The notes below the pieces were generated by a model. That model had not been told where the DNA came from. It did not search any database and saw only the letters and a list, made by a program, of their open reading frames with translations. The position numbers and the translations under genes were made by a program. Positions 44,130 through 52,376 of a stretch of 64,000 nt of DNA are shown here, piece after piece. Within the stretch, counting starts at the first letter, position 1; each line of letters starts with the position of its first letter. Source of the DNA: Tupaia tana (taxonomy: Eukaryota > Chordata > Mammalia > Scandentia > Tupaiidae); contig JAKSZU010000008.1 in NCBI GenBank assembly GCA_026018925.1, forward strand, positions 12,007,626 to 12,071,625, read 5' to 3'.

Positions 44130-45062
44130 ACTCTAATAGCTGCTTCGATTCGAAGGGCCCCTAAAATTCATGTGCTGCGATTTGGTTGAGATTTGGTGAC
44201 AGGATCAAGAGGGTGAAATTTTAGTCTGACTATGATGTTGAAAGGTGGTGTTTTGCCTTTTGACCAGAACTGCCATCTTCCAGTAGTTCATCAAAACAAC
44301 AAACCTGAAGGGAAAATGGAGAGGCACCCAATATATGTTCTCTATGGCTTTTAGAAAACATGGAGTGGTTCCGTTGGCAACATACATGAGAATCTACAAG
44401 AAAGGTGATATTGTAGACATCAAGGGGATGAGTACTGTTCAAAAGGAAATGCCCCACAGATGTCACCATGTTAAAACTGGAAGAGTCTACAGTGTTACCC
44501 AGCATGCTGCTGGCATTGTTTTAAACAAACAAGTTAAAGGCAGAACTCTTGCCAAGAGAATTAATGTGCATATTGATCATATTGAGCATTCTAAGAGCAG
44601 AGACAGCTATCTAAAATGTGTGAAGGACAATGACCAGAAAAAGAAGGAAGCCAAAGAGAAAGGTACCTGGGTTCAACAGAAGTGCCAGCCTGCTCCACCC
44701 AGAGAAGTACACTTTGTGGAAACCAATGGAAAGGAGCCAGAGTCTCTGGAACTTATTCTCTATGAATTCATGGCATGATGAGTGTTAAAAATAAACTTAA
44801 GTGTGGTCTATTAAATAAAAGAAAAGAAAGGTGATGTTTTGGAAAGAATGAAGACTCAGATCATTACAGCAGAGTCCTCATGATTGGCTCATATTTGGTT
44901 TATAAGAGAGGGTATGAGACCGGAAGAGAGACACCTTGACCCAGATGCATGCCCTCTACCATGACATGATCCTGACCTCTAACCAAGATTTCAATAAATC
45001 TCTATTTTTATAAATTGCCCAGACTCAGGTATTTTCTATTACTAGCAACACAATGAACTAGA
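44130..45062 (+). mobile_element. MST/MLT1-type MaLR LTR split by a pseudogene (fossil)
   Basis: Left part 44130-44255 (CCTAAAATTCATGTGCTGC, GGTGACAGGATCAAGAGGG) and right part 44842-45062 (CAGAGTCCTCATGATTGGC, TTATAAATTGCCCAGACTC, ACTAGCAACACAATGAAC) together form one sense MaLR LTR. An RPL21 copy sits between the parts. Old and decayed; no internal region seen. Confidence 0.7.
44256..44825 (+). pseudogene. RPL21: processed pseudogene of ribosomal protein L21
   Basis: From memory, the translation aligns with the mammalian 60S protein eL21 over its whole length: [79 protein letters not shown], ending YEFMA. It is intronless, includes the 5'UTR word GCCATCTTCCAGTA and part of the 3'UTR, and ends in an A-rich tail. 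A 16-bp TSD, GAAAGGTGGTGTTTTG (44240-44255) versus GAAAGGTGATGTTTTG (44826-44841), marks L1-mediated insertion. The original start codon is lost; the remaining open frame starts at an internal Met (44335, parent residue about 14) and stays open to the native stop. Missense changes are numerous and no promoter is visible, so I call it dead. Confidence 0.95.
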
Positions 45063-45932
45063 GCAGAAAGAGGAATTTATACATAATACAGTGCCAACTT
45101 GAGGACCAGGACACATCATCTTGGGCAAAGATTTTACCAGGCTGACACTATCTATGTTATTAGAAGAATATGGAAGAATTCTCCAGGCAAAGAAGTGAGA
45201 AAAGACACACCTGATACAAAGAAATTTATTTTGTCCCATGCAGAAGTACACGGAGGCCTAGTAGTTTGGAGCACAGTTGCTGAAATTTTGGGAATACATG
45301 TCAAGGAAAGGCATTGGGACTGAGATAAGAAATACAGATTGAGGCCAAAACAGGAAGAACCTGTATAATCAGGCAGAGGATCTGAATTTACCTTTTACTC
45401 ACTGGAAGACACCAAAGGCTTTGGAAGAAGAGAGAAAAGTGACAAGATTGGGATTTGGTAAGGCTAGGACAAGAGCAGATTATGAGGAGGAAGGGTCAAT
45501 TGGGGGAAAGCATTTGGGAAGCCTTGGCAGCAATCCAATGGGAACTCATGGGGCCTGGGAAGGACTTAGAAATGGGTCGGGTTAGGAGGAGAGAGCTTAG
45601 AAAAAGCATTTGAAACGTAGCATCAACTGGATTTTTCACTCTGGGTGAGAAGAGAAATATGACATCTATTTAACCCGGGCATAAAGGCTTGATTGAGAAG
45701 CGTAGATGATGCCATTGACTGAACTACTCGTAGGAGGAAAAAAAACAAGATGGCACAGACTTAAAGAAGCTGGACTGAAGAGATACGGGGTGAAAAGAAC
45801 CAAAAGTGAACTTGGACAAAATTTGGTTACAACTCTGTGATTATACTATAAGCCATTGATTTACATATTTCAAATGGGAATTGCATGGTATTTGAGTTAC
45901 ATATCAATAAAATTATTTTTAAAAAGCCAGGT
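45063..45932. other. unassigned sequence
   Basis: Purine-rich, old-repeat texture in places (CACCAAAGGCTTTGGAAGAAG, TGGGGCCTGGGAAGGACTT) but not assignable by eye. Confidence 0.35.
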
Positions 45933-45939
45933 CTGGGGG

Positions 45940-46215
45940 TCAACAGATGGCATGATAGTTAAGGTGCTGGACTCCCACATGGCTGACTGTGATTCCAATC
46001 CCAGACCTGGGGGCTTGAGCATCATGCCAGCCATATGTATGTATGCCCAAAAATTCCAGGAGCAAAGTGGAGAATGGATTGCAGCATGGTCATCCTTCTT
46101 GGGGGAAGGTATATTTCTCACTTTCCCTCTCACTGTCTCTGTCTCACTTCTCTCAGGCAAGTGCATGCTCCCTTTGGCAAAAACCTTTATAAATTTTTTT
46201 AATGAAAAAAAAAAA
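45940..46215 (+). mobile_element. old family A SINE
   Basis: GGGTCAACAGATGGCATGATAG, GTGATTCCAATCCCAGACC, GCTTGAGCATCATGCCAGC, TCTTGGGGGAAGGTATATTTC, CTTTGGCAAAAACC and an A14 tail. AAGCCAGGT on the left and AAACCAGGTT on the right approximate the TSD. Confidence 0.87.
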
Positions 46216-46371
46216 AAACCAGGTTAGGAAGGAACAGTTTACAAAAATGATAGAGCAAAGAGAGTAGAGACAGAATTTCAGGAAGGAGGTAAACATCCTT
46301 CAAATCACTTTCCTATTTCTCTTCCCTTTTTATTTTGAAAACATCTTTCCTCTTCCTTATTTCTTAAATTT

Positions 46372-46588
46372 CTTTTTTCTACTGTGAGCAAGAGAGACAA
46401 AGAGACACAGAGAGACAACACACCCAGCAGAATCTTGAAGCCCAGTCCACCCCTAGTCTCAGCCAACCTTGGCTCCTGGGCACACACATACACAATGCAC
46501 TGAGAGAGGACGCTGGATGCAAACCCAGAACCTTCCCACATGGTTGGCCTCACAGATGTTGCATTACTGTCATGCCACTGTTGGCCTC
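46372..46588 (-). mobile_element. family B SINE
   Basis: CAGTCCACCCCTAGTCTCAGCC, AACCCAGAACCTTCCCACATG, GGCCTCACAGATGTTGCATTAC and ATGCCACTGTTGGCC in antisense, parallel to 57932-58160. Confidence 0.72.
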
Positions 46589-46779
46589 CTCAGGTTTCCC
46601 ATTTCCTAGTTCTCCCTGGGAAGGGCCTAAGTCACTTTTATTAGAACCCAAATTATAAAGACCCTGACTTGGTAGTAAGTTCACATATGCTAGAATTTCT
46701 CATAGAGGCAACTTGCAACTGTAATTTTTATTTGTTTCAATGGGCATATGCAGAAGGTCACAAAAATTCAATGCACTGT
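46589..46779. other. host flank left of the composite element
   Basis: No recognised repeat; includes the pre-insertion site of the composite retrotransposon. Confidence 0.35.
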
Positions 46780-46800
46780 CACAAAGATTTAGTTTTTTTT
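46780..46800. repeat. left TSD of composite element
   Basis: CACAAAGATTTA, one G, then eight T. The right copy at 48847-48866 is CACAAAGATTTA followed by eight T. Confidence 0.85.
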
Positions 46801-47323
46801 AATTTTTGTCTTTTATTTTTCTTTCTCAGATTAATTAAATTCACATTTTACATAAAGTTCCCATTATGATGTATACAATATACATATATATATATAGTTT
46901 TCAACAGAGAACTCTACATTTTTTTGGTGTTAAATGTTTCTTCCCTTTGTCCCTCACGCCCACTCTCTACCACCCACTCCCCTCCCTTGCAGCCTCTGGT
47001 ATCTACATTTATCCTTTCCACTATCATATCTTCAGATCATTCTCCTTTTGCCAGAGTGCTGATATTTTTTTTTATCATTGCACATCTTTACAGTGTACAA
47101 CATGGTTTTTCCCAGCATGAGTACAGTGTACATTAGTCAAGACAATGATATTACCATATACATTATCAACAGAAAACTTACAATTTTTGTGTCTATTAAG
47201 TGTGTTGTTTGTTTCCTGAATCCCTCCCTTCCGCCCTCTATTACTCATTCCCATTACCTCTCCCATACTGTCTCTAGCATCTGCAGTTGCCATCCCTGCT
47301 ATTATACCCTCCAGTTCTTTCAG
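46801..47323 (-). other. 3' module: tandemly duplicated L1-3'UTR-like unit
   Basis: Two related units about 265-280 bp apart. On + each runs CAACAGA(G/A)AACT..TACA, a pyrimidine block (purine on the sense strand), then a TCTGGTATCTACATTTATCC / TCTAGCATCTGCAGTTGCC word. ATATGGTAATATCATTG (sense) is shared with the L1-like 3'UTR near 51110. Confidence 0.65.
46812..46817 (-). promoter_or_regulatory. poly(A) signal AATAAA of composite element
   Basis: TTTATT on + reads AATAAA on the sense strand, immediately upstream of the 3' end, as needed for Pol II 3' processing of the element's RNA. Confidence 0.6.
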
Positions 47324-47761
47324 TTTTTTGTTTTGTTTTGTTTTGTTTTTTCAATTATCAGCTCATATAGTTTTCAACAATAGGGAACACAGATTCTATT
47401 CAGGGTTGGATTAAGGGTGGGTCTCGTGCAGTTCCACAATTGTAGGTGAGTCTCCATGGAAGCAGAGATGGTTATCAGTTGATGTGGCACAGCATCCATC
47501 TTGTGATTACCGGGAATGGTGTTGTGGGGATCTGCAAGGTGAGTCATCCTCGGGTATCTGGCTTCCTTAAGAATGGTAGAGTAGTTCTTGTTTTTCCCTG
47601 AGGTAATGCAGGGCTGGTAACCATCATCTTCTCACTGTCCATAGGCAGAGAAAATCCTCCTATACAATATATTTCTCAATTGGTTTAAGACAGCTAAAGT
47701 TTCTTTCTGTTGCTTATAGTTGCAAGTTCTTAATCCTTGTTTTCAGCTTCAGCTTGCCGCC

Positions 47762-48640
47762 CACAGCCGGCGGCCACGCACAGGCGCAGGCCCGGCTGCC
47801 ATGCGCAGGTCCAGGGGCCACGCACAGGCGCAGGCCCAGCAGCCATGCACAGGCCCAGCGCTCACGTGCTGGCTTGGCGGCCACGCACAGGCCCAGCAGC
47901 CACACTCAGGCCCGACGGCCACTCAAAGGTGCAGGCCCGGCTGCCATGCGCAGGTCCGGGGGCCACACGCAGGCGCAGGCCCGGTGGCCTCGTGCAGGCG
48001 CAGGCCCGGCAGCCACGCGCAGGCCCGGCGGTCACACGCAGGCCTGGTGGCCACGCACAGGCAAGGCCCAGCGGCCACGCGCAGGCGCAGGCCCGACGGC
48101 CACGCACAGGCCTGGCAGCCACGCTCAGGCCTGGTGGCCACTCGCAGGCACAGGTCTGGCTGCCATGCGCAGGTCCAGGGGCCACATGCAGGCGCAGGCC
48201 TGGCGGCCTCGTGCAGGCGCAGACCAGGCAGCCACGCGCAGGCCCGGCAGTCACGCGCTGGCCCGGCGGCCACGCACAGGTGCAGGCCCAGCAGCCATGC
48301 ACTGGCCCGGCGGCCACGCTCAGGCCCGGTGGCCACTTGCAGGCCCGGCGGCCACGCGCTGGCCCAGTGGCCACGCACAGGTGCAGGCCCGGCAGCCACG
48401 CACTAGCCCGGCGGCCACGCGCAGGCTCGGCGGCCATGCACAGGTGCAGGCCCGGTGGCCACGCACAAGCCTGGCAGCCATGCTCAGGCCCGGCGGCCAC
48501 TCGCAGGCGCAGGCCCGGGGCCATGCGCTGTCCCGGCGACCACGCGCTGTCCCAGCGACCACGCTCAGGCCCGGCGGCCGCACGCAGGCACAGGCCCAGC
48601 TACCTCGCGCAGGCGCAGGCCTGGCGGCCACGCGCAAGCC
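47762..48640 (-). repeat. GC-rich 19/25-bp VNTR
   Basis: Units on + are CAGGCCCGGCAGCCACGCG (19 bp) and a 25-bp form with an added CAGGCG, mixed irregularly, plus one 24-bp unit. About 40 units in roughly 880 bp, with dozens of CpG. CTGCCATGCGCAGGTCC recurs at 47796, 47941 and 48160 (spacings 145 and 219), sums of whole units, so there is higher-order structure. Because the units contain no stop words, several frames stay open for 150-447 codons; that is not evidence of a protein. Confidence 0.95.
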
Positions 48641-48846
48641 CCCAGCGCACATTTGCGCACAGGTCCCTGTGCCACCTCCCGCCCACCCCGCCTGGCCAAA
48701 GAACACCCAGAGCCGGAGAGGCCGCAGGGGCCGGGCGGTCCGGGCCGCGGCACGTGGAGCAGAGCCCCCGGCCGCACAAGCCGGGCCACGCAAGCCCGGC
48801 CGGTACGCGAAGCAGAGCCCCTCTCCCTGGGCCGCCCAGCGCAGGC
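48641..48846 (-). promoter_or_regulatory. CpG-rich leader of composite element, candidate internal promoter
   Basis: The 5' 206 bp of the sense strand is strongly GC-rich and non-repetitive, with GGGCGG- and CCGCCC-type words on one strand or the other. By position it is where SVA and L1 elements carry their promoter activity. Inference only. Confidence 0.4.
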
Positions 48847-48866
48847 CACAAAGATTTATTTTTTTT
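48847..48866. repeat. right TSD of composite element
   Basis: CACAAAGATTTA then eight T, followed by AAAT: the inferred nick position for L1 endonuclease. Confidence 0.85.
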
Positions 48867-48907
48867 AAATAATTTTGAACAATCACATTGGGCAGTTTTT
48901 ACTACCT

Positions 48908-49140
48908 TTGTTGCTGGAGGCTGTGTGCACACACAGGAGAGAGACAGAGAGGTAGGGAGAGGAGAGAGCACCCTCCGAGAGGAGCAGTCATGTCACAATT
49001 CCATCTTCCCCATCACTCCTTTTCAGGATTTTGGGCATGCATGCACATATACTGGTCTATTTCCAGAGTCTGAGACTTGAACTGTACAGTTGGCCATGTA
49101 GAATCTGGCTGCCTTAACCACCAGGTCATAAATCTGGCCT
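48908..49140 (-). mobile_element. old family A SINE
   Basis: GCTGTGTGCACACACAGGAGAG, CAGTCATGTCACAATTCC, TTCAGGATTTTGGGCATGC and AACCACCAGGTCATAAATC in antisense; the head is degraded. Confidence 0.78.
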
Positions 49141-49149
49141 ATATTAGGC

Positions 49150-49398
49150 AATTTTTCTTAAAGACAGATTTTTGCTATAGGGTGCATGCTCACTGGAGAG
49201 ACAGAGACAGAAAGTAAGAAATTGTCCCCCATGCAGAGATGGCCACACTGCAATCCCTTCTCCTCCATTACCCTCTCAGGATTTGGCACACACACTCACA
49301 TGCCCCCCCCCCCATGTGAAATTCAAGCCTCAGGGTCTAGGACTGAAACAGCTGTCAACCTTGTGGGAGTCCACCAACATAACCATCTGCTAGTCCGA
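49150..49398 (-). mobile_element. family A SINE
   Basis: TTTTTGCTATAGGGTGCATGC, GATGGCCACACTGCAATCCC, TTCTCCTCCATTACCCTCTC and CATCTGCTAGTCCG. A twelve-C run at 49303 is a local expansion. Confidence 0.85.
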
Positions 49399-49733
49399 TA
49401 ATTAATTTTAAGATCAAAGCTTTTAGTCTAGTAGACCAGAAACATATAGGAATACTAAAATGTTTGTTGAGAAAAAAAATCATTATATTGGAGAAATTTA
49501 TAATCCTGAATGTTTTTACACCAGTGATAAAGTATGATGCACTTCCTAGTGCAAGAAGGACAGGAAAAGTTATTTCAAACTAATGTAATATATTTATATC
49601 TATATTTATATACTCAAACCAGCCATATACTTAACAGGTGATGACAGCTTTCCACATAGGAAAGCTAAATTAGCAAGAGAATAACACCAAAAGAGTATGC
49701 CACTCTAAATTTTTTAAAGTAGGTTTATCAATG
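49399..49733. other. unassigned sequence
   Basis: AT-rich, nothing recognised. Confidence 0.3.
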
Positions 49734-49825
49734 GTATGTTGGTGTCTCTCCAAAGTTTGCATGTTGAAACGTGAAGTTTCGGTGAAATTCTATTAGGAGG
49801 TGAGGGCTTTAGGATGTAATTATTG

Positions 49826-49897
49826 GGTTGTCAGCCAAATCATGACATTTTTCTAGTTTTCTGTGCAAAAATGTGTCATGACTTTTCAAACCACAAC
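49826..49897. mobile_element. 72-bp palindromic MITE inside the LTR
   Basis: GGTTGTCAGCCAAATCATGA at the left, TCATGACTTTTCAAACCACAAC-like inverted end at the right, spacer with TTTTCTGTGCAAAAATG. Same length and spacer as the copy at 5707-5778. Confidence 0.65.
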
Positions 49898-49903
49898 GCA
49901 ATA

Positions 49904-50157
49904 GGTTTAGTCATGACGGTAGAACTGCTATAATGGGGTTAGAGAAGGAAATTGGAGCTCTCTCTTGCCACCATGGGAGGACACTGCAAGGAAGCGACAA
50001 CAACCCAACAACCCAGTAGGTTTAGAGATGGTCATGGTCATGACAGTAGAACGGCTACGATGGTGTTAGAGAAAGAAACTGGAGCGCTCTCTTGCCACCA
50101 TGTGAGGACACTGAAAGGAAGAGGTTATCTACAAACCAGGAAGTAGCCATCACCAGA
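49904..50157 (+). repeat. 127-bp tandem duplication in the LTR
   Basis: TAGGTTTAGTCATGACGG..GGACACTGCAAGGAAG and TAGGTTTAGAGATGG..GGACACTGAAAGGAAG are two copies; the shared word CTCTCTTGCCACCATG recurs 127 bp apart. Confidence 0.8.
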
Positions 50158-50444
50158 AATCAAGTTGGCCAACCCTTTGACCTAGGACTTTCCAGCCGTC
50201 ACAGCTATGAGAAATAGATGTCTGCTCGCTAAGGCACTTGGTCTATAGTGTTTTTATTATGGTAGCCTTAACTGATGTGGGTGATGTGAAGGGAAAGCCC
50301 AATTTCAGAATGATATATCAAAATGCAATAACCTTTGCACATTTAAAATGTACAAACTGACACGTTTTAGTCTGTCTATGCACCTTGAAATCATCGCCAT
50401 AAGCAATATGATGGACATTTTCATCCCCTACAAAAGTTTTCTCA

Positions 50445-51404
50445 CTTGCAAATTGAGATTAAAATTGAGACTAAACCTTTTTTTTTCAAATATGTTAGTT
50501 TATGCCTCTCTTTGGTAAAAGAGGGATTGGAGAGAGAAAAATACATTTCAGAAGAAAATTACAGTGCTCTCATTACTAGATTTTACCTTTGTCCATATCT
50601 GTTTTTTGAGTTTTGGGTATTGACCTACTATTTGAACAGAATCCTTACCTTCTTCCTAGCTTTATGTCTTAAGCAAATTTTTCTGAACATTATAAAATTT
50701 TGATTTATTAAAGCTAAAACTGCTTTTCTTTAAATGAAAAAAATACATAAAACAAACAAACAAATACCTACTTAATGACTGCAATAAGCTATATAGCCTC
50801 AGCTAGGTGCTACTTTATAGTATATTCATTCTACTCACTGAGTTTTATGCCTAAAGTCAGACATGTGTTCATAGACATGTTATATCAACTACACTTACTA
50901 CTGAAAGTATTTAGTTTAATTAAGATATTTTGTGAATCAATAAAATGTGAAAATATAAAGCATAGAAAGCAATTGTAGGTACCAGGGACAGTGTGGGAAG
51001 AGGATGAGAAGTGGCAGAGGGTGAGAGAGAGGGAGCCAAGGAGAATTTTAAAAAAAAGAACCAAGATACATAAGAAACAAGAGATAGAAAGTTATTTGTT
51101 GAAGATAACATGTATGGCAATATCATTGATTGAGCCAATATACAGTGTATTCTGGATGGGAAAACTCATTATGCTGCAATGATATACAGTGAATGAACGT
51201 AAACTAATACAACTTTAAAATAATTATTTTCTTTAACTTTATTTATTTATTTTAATTTGGCCAGAGAGGGACAGAGAGACAGAGAGAGAGAGAGAAAGTA
51301 AGCTGCCAGTTCTGAGATTTGAACTGCAGTCAGCTGTGTGGGAGTCTAGCATCCTTAATCACCACATCACCTGCTGGCCCCTGTAAACTAAATACATTTC
51401 AAAA
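50445..51404 (+). mobile_element. 5'-truncated L1-like insertion in the old L1
   Basis: An A run (51401-51404 and shared TSD bases) ends the insert and AAAAGTTTTCTCA (50432-50444) / AAAAGTTTCCTCA (51405-51417) is its TSD. The distal part (about 50980-51206) is a purine-rich L1-type 3'UTR with GTAGGTACCAGGGACAG and ATGGCAATATCATTG. The upstream part is AT-rich and not confidently assignable to ORF2. Confidence 0.65.
51207..51382 (-). mobile_element. A-short SINE in the younger L1
   Basis: TTTAATTTGGCCAGAGAGGG, GAGATTTGAACTGCAGTCAG and CATCACCTGCTGGCCC, with a TTTATTTATT antisense tail. TSD GTAAACTA is perfect at 51199-51206 and 51383-51390. Third level of nesting. Confidence 0.9.
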
Positions 51405-51588
51405 AAAAGTTTCCTCATGTTTCTTTGCATTTACTCCTCCTTATGTTCGTAACTGAGGAAATCACTAGCTCTGCTGCTATCACTATAGATATGTTTGCAT
51501 TCTCTAGAACTTAAGTGATAGGTGTTCCAGAAAGGAGATAAGTACATACATAATTTAGTCCAACCTATGGCCCATTGCTATAACTATT

Positions 51589-51591
<3 letters not shown>

Positions 51592-51632
<41 letters not shown>
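51592..51632. repeat. (AT)n microsatellite
   Basis: About 40 bp of uninterrupted AT dinucleotide, likely unstable in length. Confidence 0.95.
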
Positions 51633-51633
<1 letters not shown>

Positions 51634-51636
51634 AAT

Positions 51637-51929
51637 GTCTTTTTTTTAATTGCCAGAAGGCATGTGTATTCTCTAGAAAGAAACAGAAAGAGAGAGAAGG
51701 GAAGGAGAAAAGAAGAAGGAGGAAAGTAAAGAAGAAAGAAAAAACACACTCCCTAATGAGGCATGGTCACACCATAATTTCTTCTCCTCCAATTCTCCAG
51801 TCTGTAGAGATCTGGAGCACACATGCCCACACACCCGATATGTTTCTCAAACCATCTGGGCCAGAGCTCTAACTATGGTTGGCCATGTGCAACCTGGATC
51901 CCTTAGCCAGTAGGCCACAGAGCCTGCCA
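51637..51929 (-). mobile_element. old family A SINE
   Basis: TTTTAATTGCCAGAAGGCATG, a long GAAG purine tract (51685-51750), GGCATGGTCACACCATAATT, TTGGCCATGTGCAACCTGG and ACAGAGCCTGCC. Diverged. Confidence 0.8.
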
Positions 51930-52130
51930 CATCTCATACCTATGAGAAGTTAGTGCAAACAGTAAGTAATTCTGAAATTCTGAGAATATATTCCAGTGTG
52001 AAAATAATTTTTAGATCAAAATAATCTTAGTAAAGCCTCTTGAATTCTTTTGTACATGCGTATATGTTTCTTTGAATATATTCTGATGCTGTTCCCCCAT
52101 GTATTGCGTAATACTGCTGCTTTGCTGCTC

Positions 52131-52376
52131 CTTTTTTTTAGGTTTTTGCCATAGGTGTTTGTGCTTACTGGAGAGAAGGAACGAGAGGGTGAGAAATTAA
52201 TCCCCCAAGGGGGATGGCCATGCCACAATTCCTTTTACTCCGTTTTCCTCCTGGTATTTTGGGCACACATACACATGCATCTGATGTGATTTTCAAGCCT
52301 CCGGTTCCAGGACTCAAACCATAGTCTGTTATGTGGAAGTCCAGCATCTTAACCACCGCACCATCTGCTGGCCTCT
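52131..52376 (-). mobile_element. old family A SINE
   Basis: TTTTTTTAGGTTTTTGCCATAGG, CCCCCAAGGGGGATGGCC, TTTTCCTCCTGGTATTTTGGG and CGCACCATCTGCTGGCC. The palindrome is still visible. Confidence 0.88.

Larger units (their letters stand above)
46801..48846 (-). mobile_element. composite SVA-like non-LTR retrotransposon
   Basis: A 2,046-bp insertion bounded by about 20-bp TSDs. In sense (minus) order: GC/CpG-rich leader (48641-48846), VNTR (47762-48640), 410-bp unique segment (47352-47761), (CAAAA)n linker (47324-47351), a duplicated purine-rich 3' module (46801-47323), then AATAAA (46812-46817 on the complement) 11 nt before a short A tail. The pre-insertion plus strand reads TTTTTTTT|AAAT at 48866/48867, a canonical L1 endonuclease site. 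No ORF1 or ORF2 sequence is present, so it would be non-autonomous. The 3' module is akin to the L1 3'UTR at 50980-51206. The alternative is an internally deleted L1. Confidence 0.75.
49734..50280 (+). mobile_element. MaLR-type LTR with MITE and internal duplication (fossil)
   Basis: GGTGTCTCTCCAAAGTTTGC, ATGTTGAAACGTGAAGTTTC and TTAGGAGGTGAGGGCTTTAG at the left, with CTCTCTTGCCACCATGTGAGG, CTTTCCAGCCGTCACAGC and TATGGTAGCCTTAACTGAT at the right, follow an MST/MLT1 LTR in sense. A 72-bp MITE lies inside, and a 127-bp segment is tandemly duplicated. Old and decayed. Confidence 0.65.
50325..51540 (-). mobile_element. old antisense L1 3' region, split by a younger L1
   Basis: 50325-50444 (ACATTTAAAATGTACAAACTG, TTGAAATCATCGCCATAAGC, GGACATTTTCATCCCC) and 51405-51540 (GTTTCCTCATGTTTCTTTGC, CTATAGATATGTTTGCATTC) match the left and right parts of one stretch at 56285-56510. 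They are therefore one element opened by an insertion at 50445-51404. Confidence 0.7.

Noticed and set aside
44335-44778. Functional RPL21 retrogene
   Set aside because: The native start codon is lost, many conserved residues are changed, no promoter is seen, and the copy sits inside an old LTR. Expression data could reopen this.
47762-48640. Regular repeats with short intervals, as in a CRISPR array
   Set aside because: There are no unique spacers; variation is in unit length (19 versus 25 bp). The setting is a mammalian retrotransposon.
48641-48846. CpG island of a host gene promoter
   Set aside because: It lies within an insertion flanked by TSDs, so it belongs to the mobile element. No host exon is adjacent.
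47737-49080. Open frames of 447, 372, 228 and 220 codons on both strands, rich in A/G/P/R/H
   Set aside because: They follow the GC VNTR, whose 19/25-bp units contain no stop words in several frames. The products are repeats of the unit in different frames, without start context or a domain.
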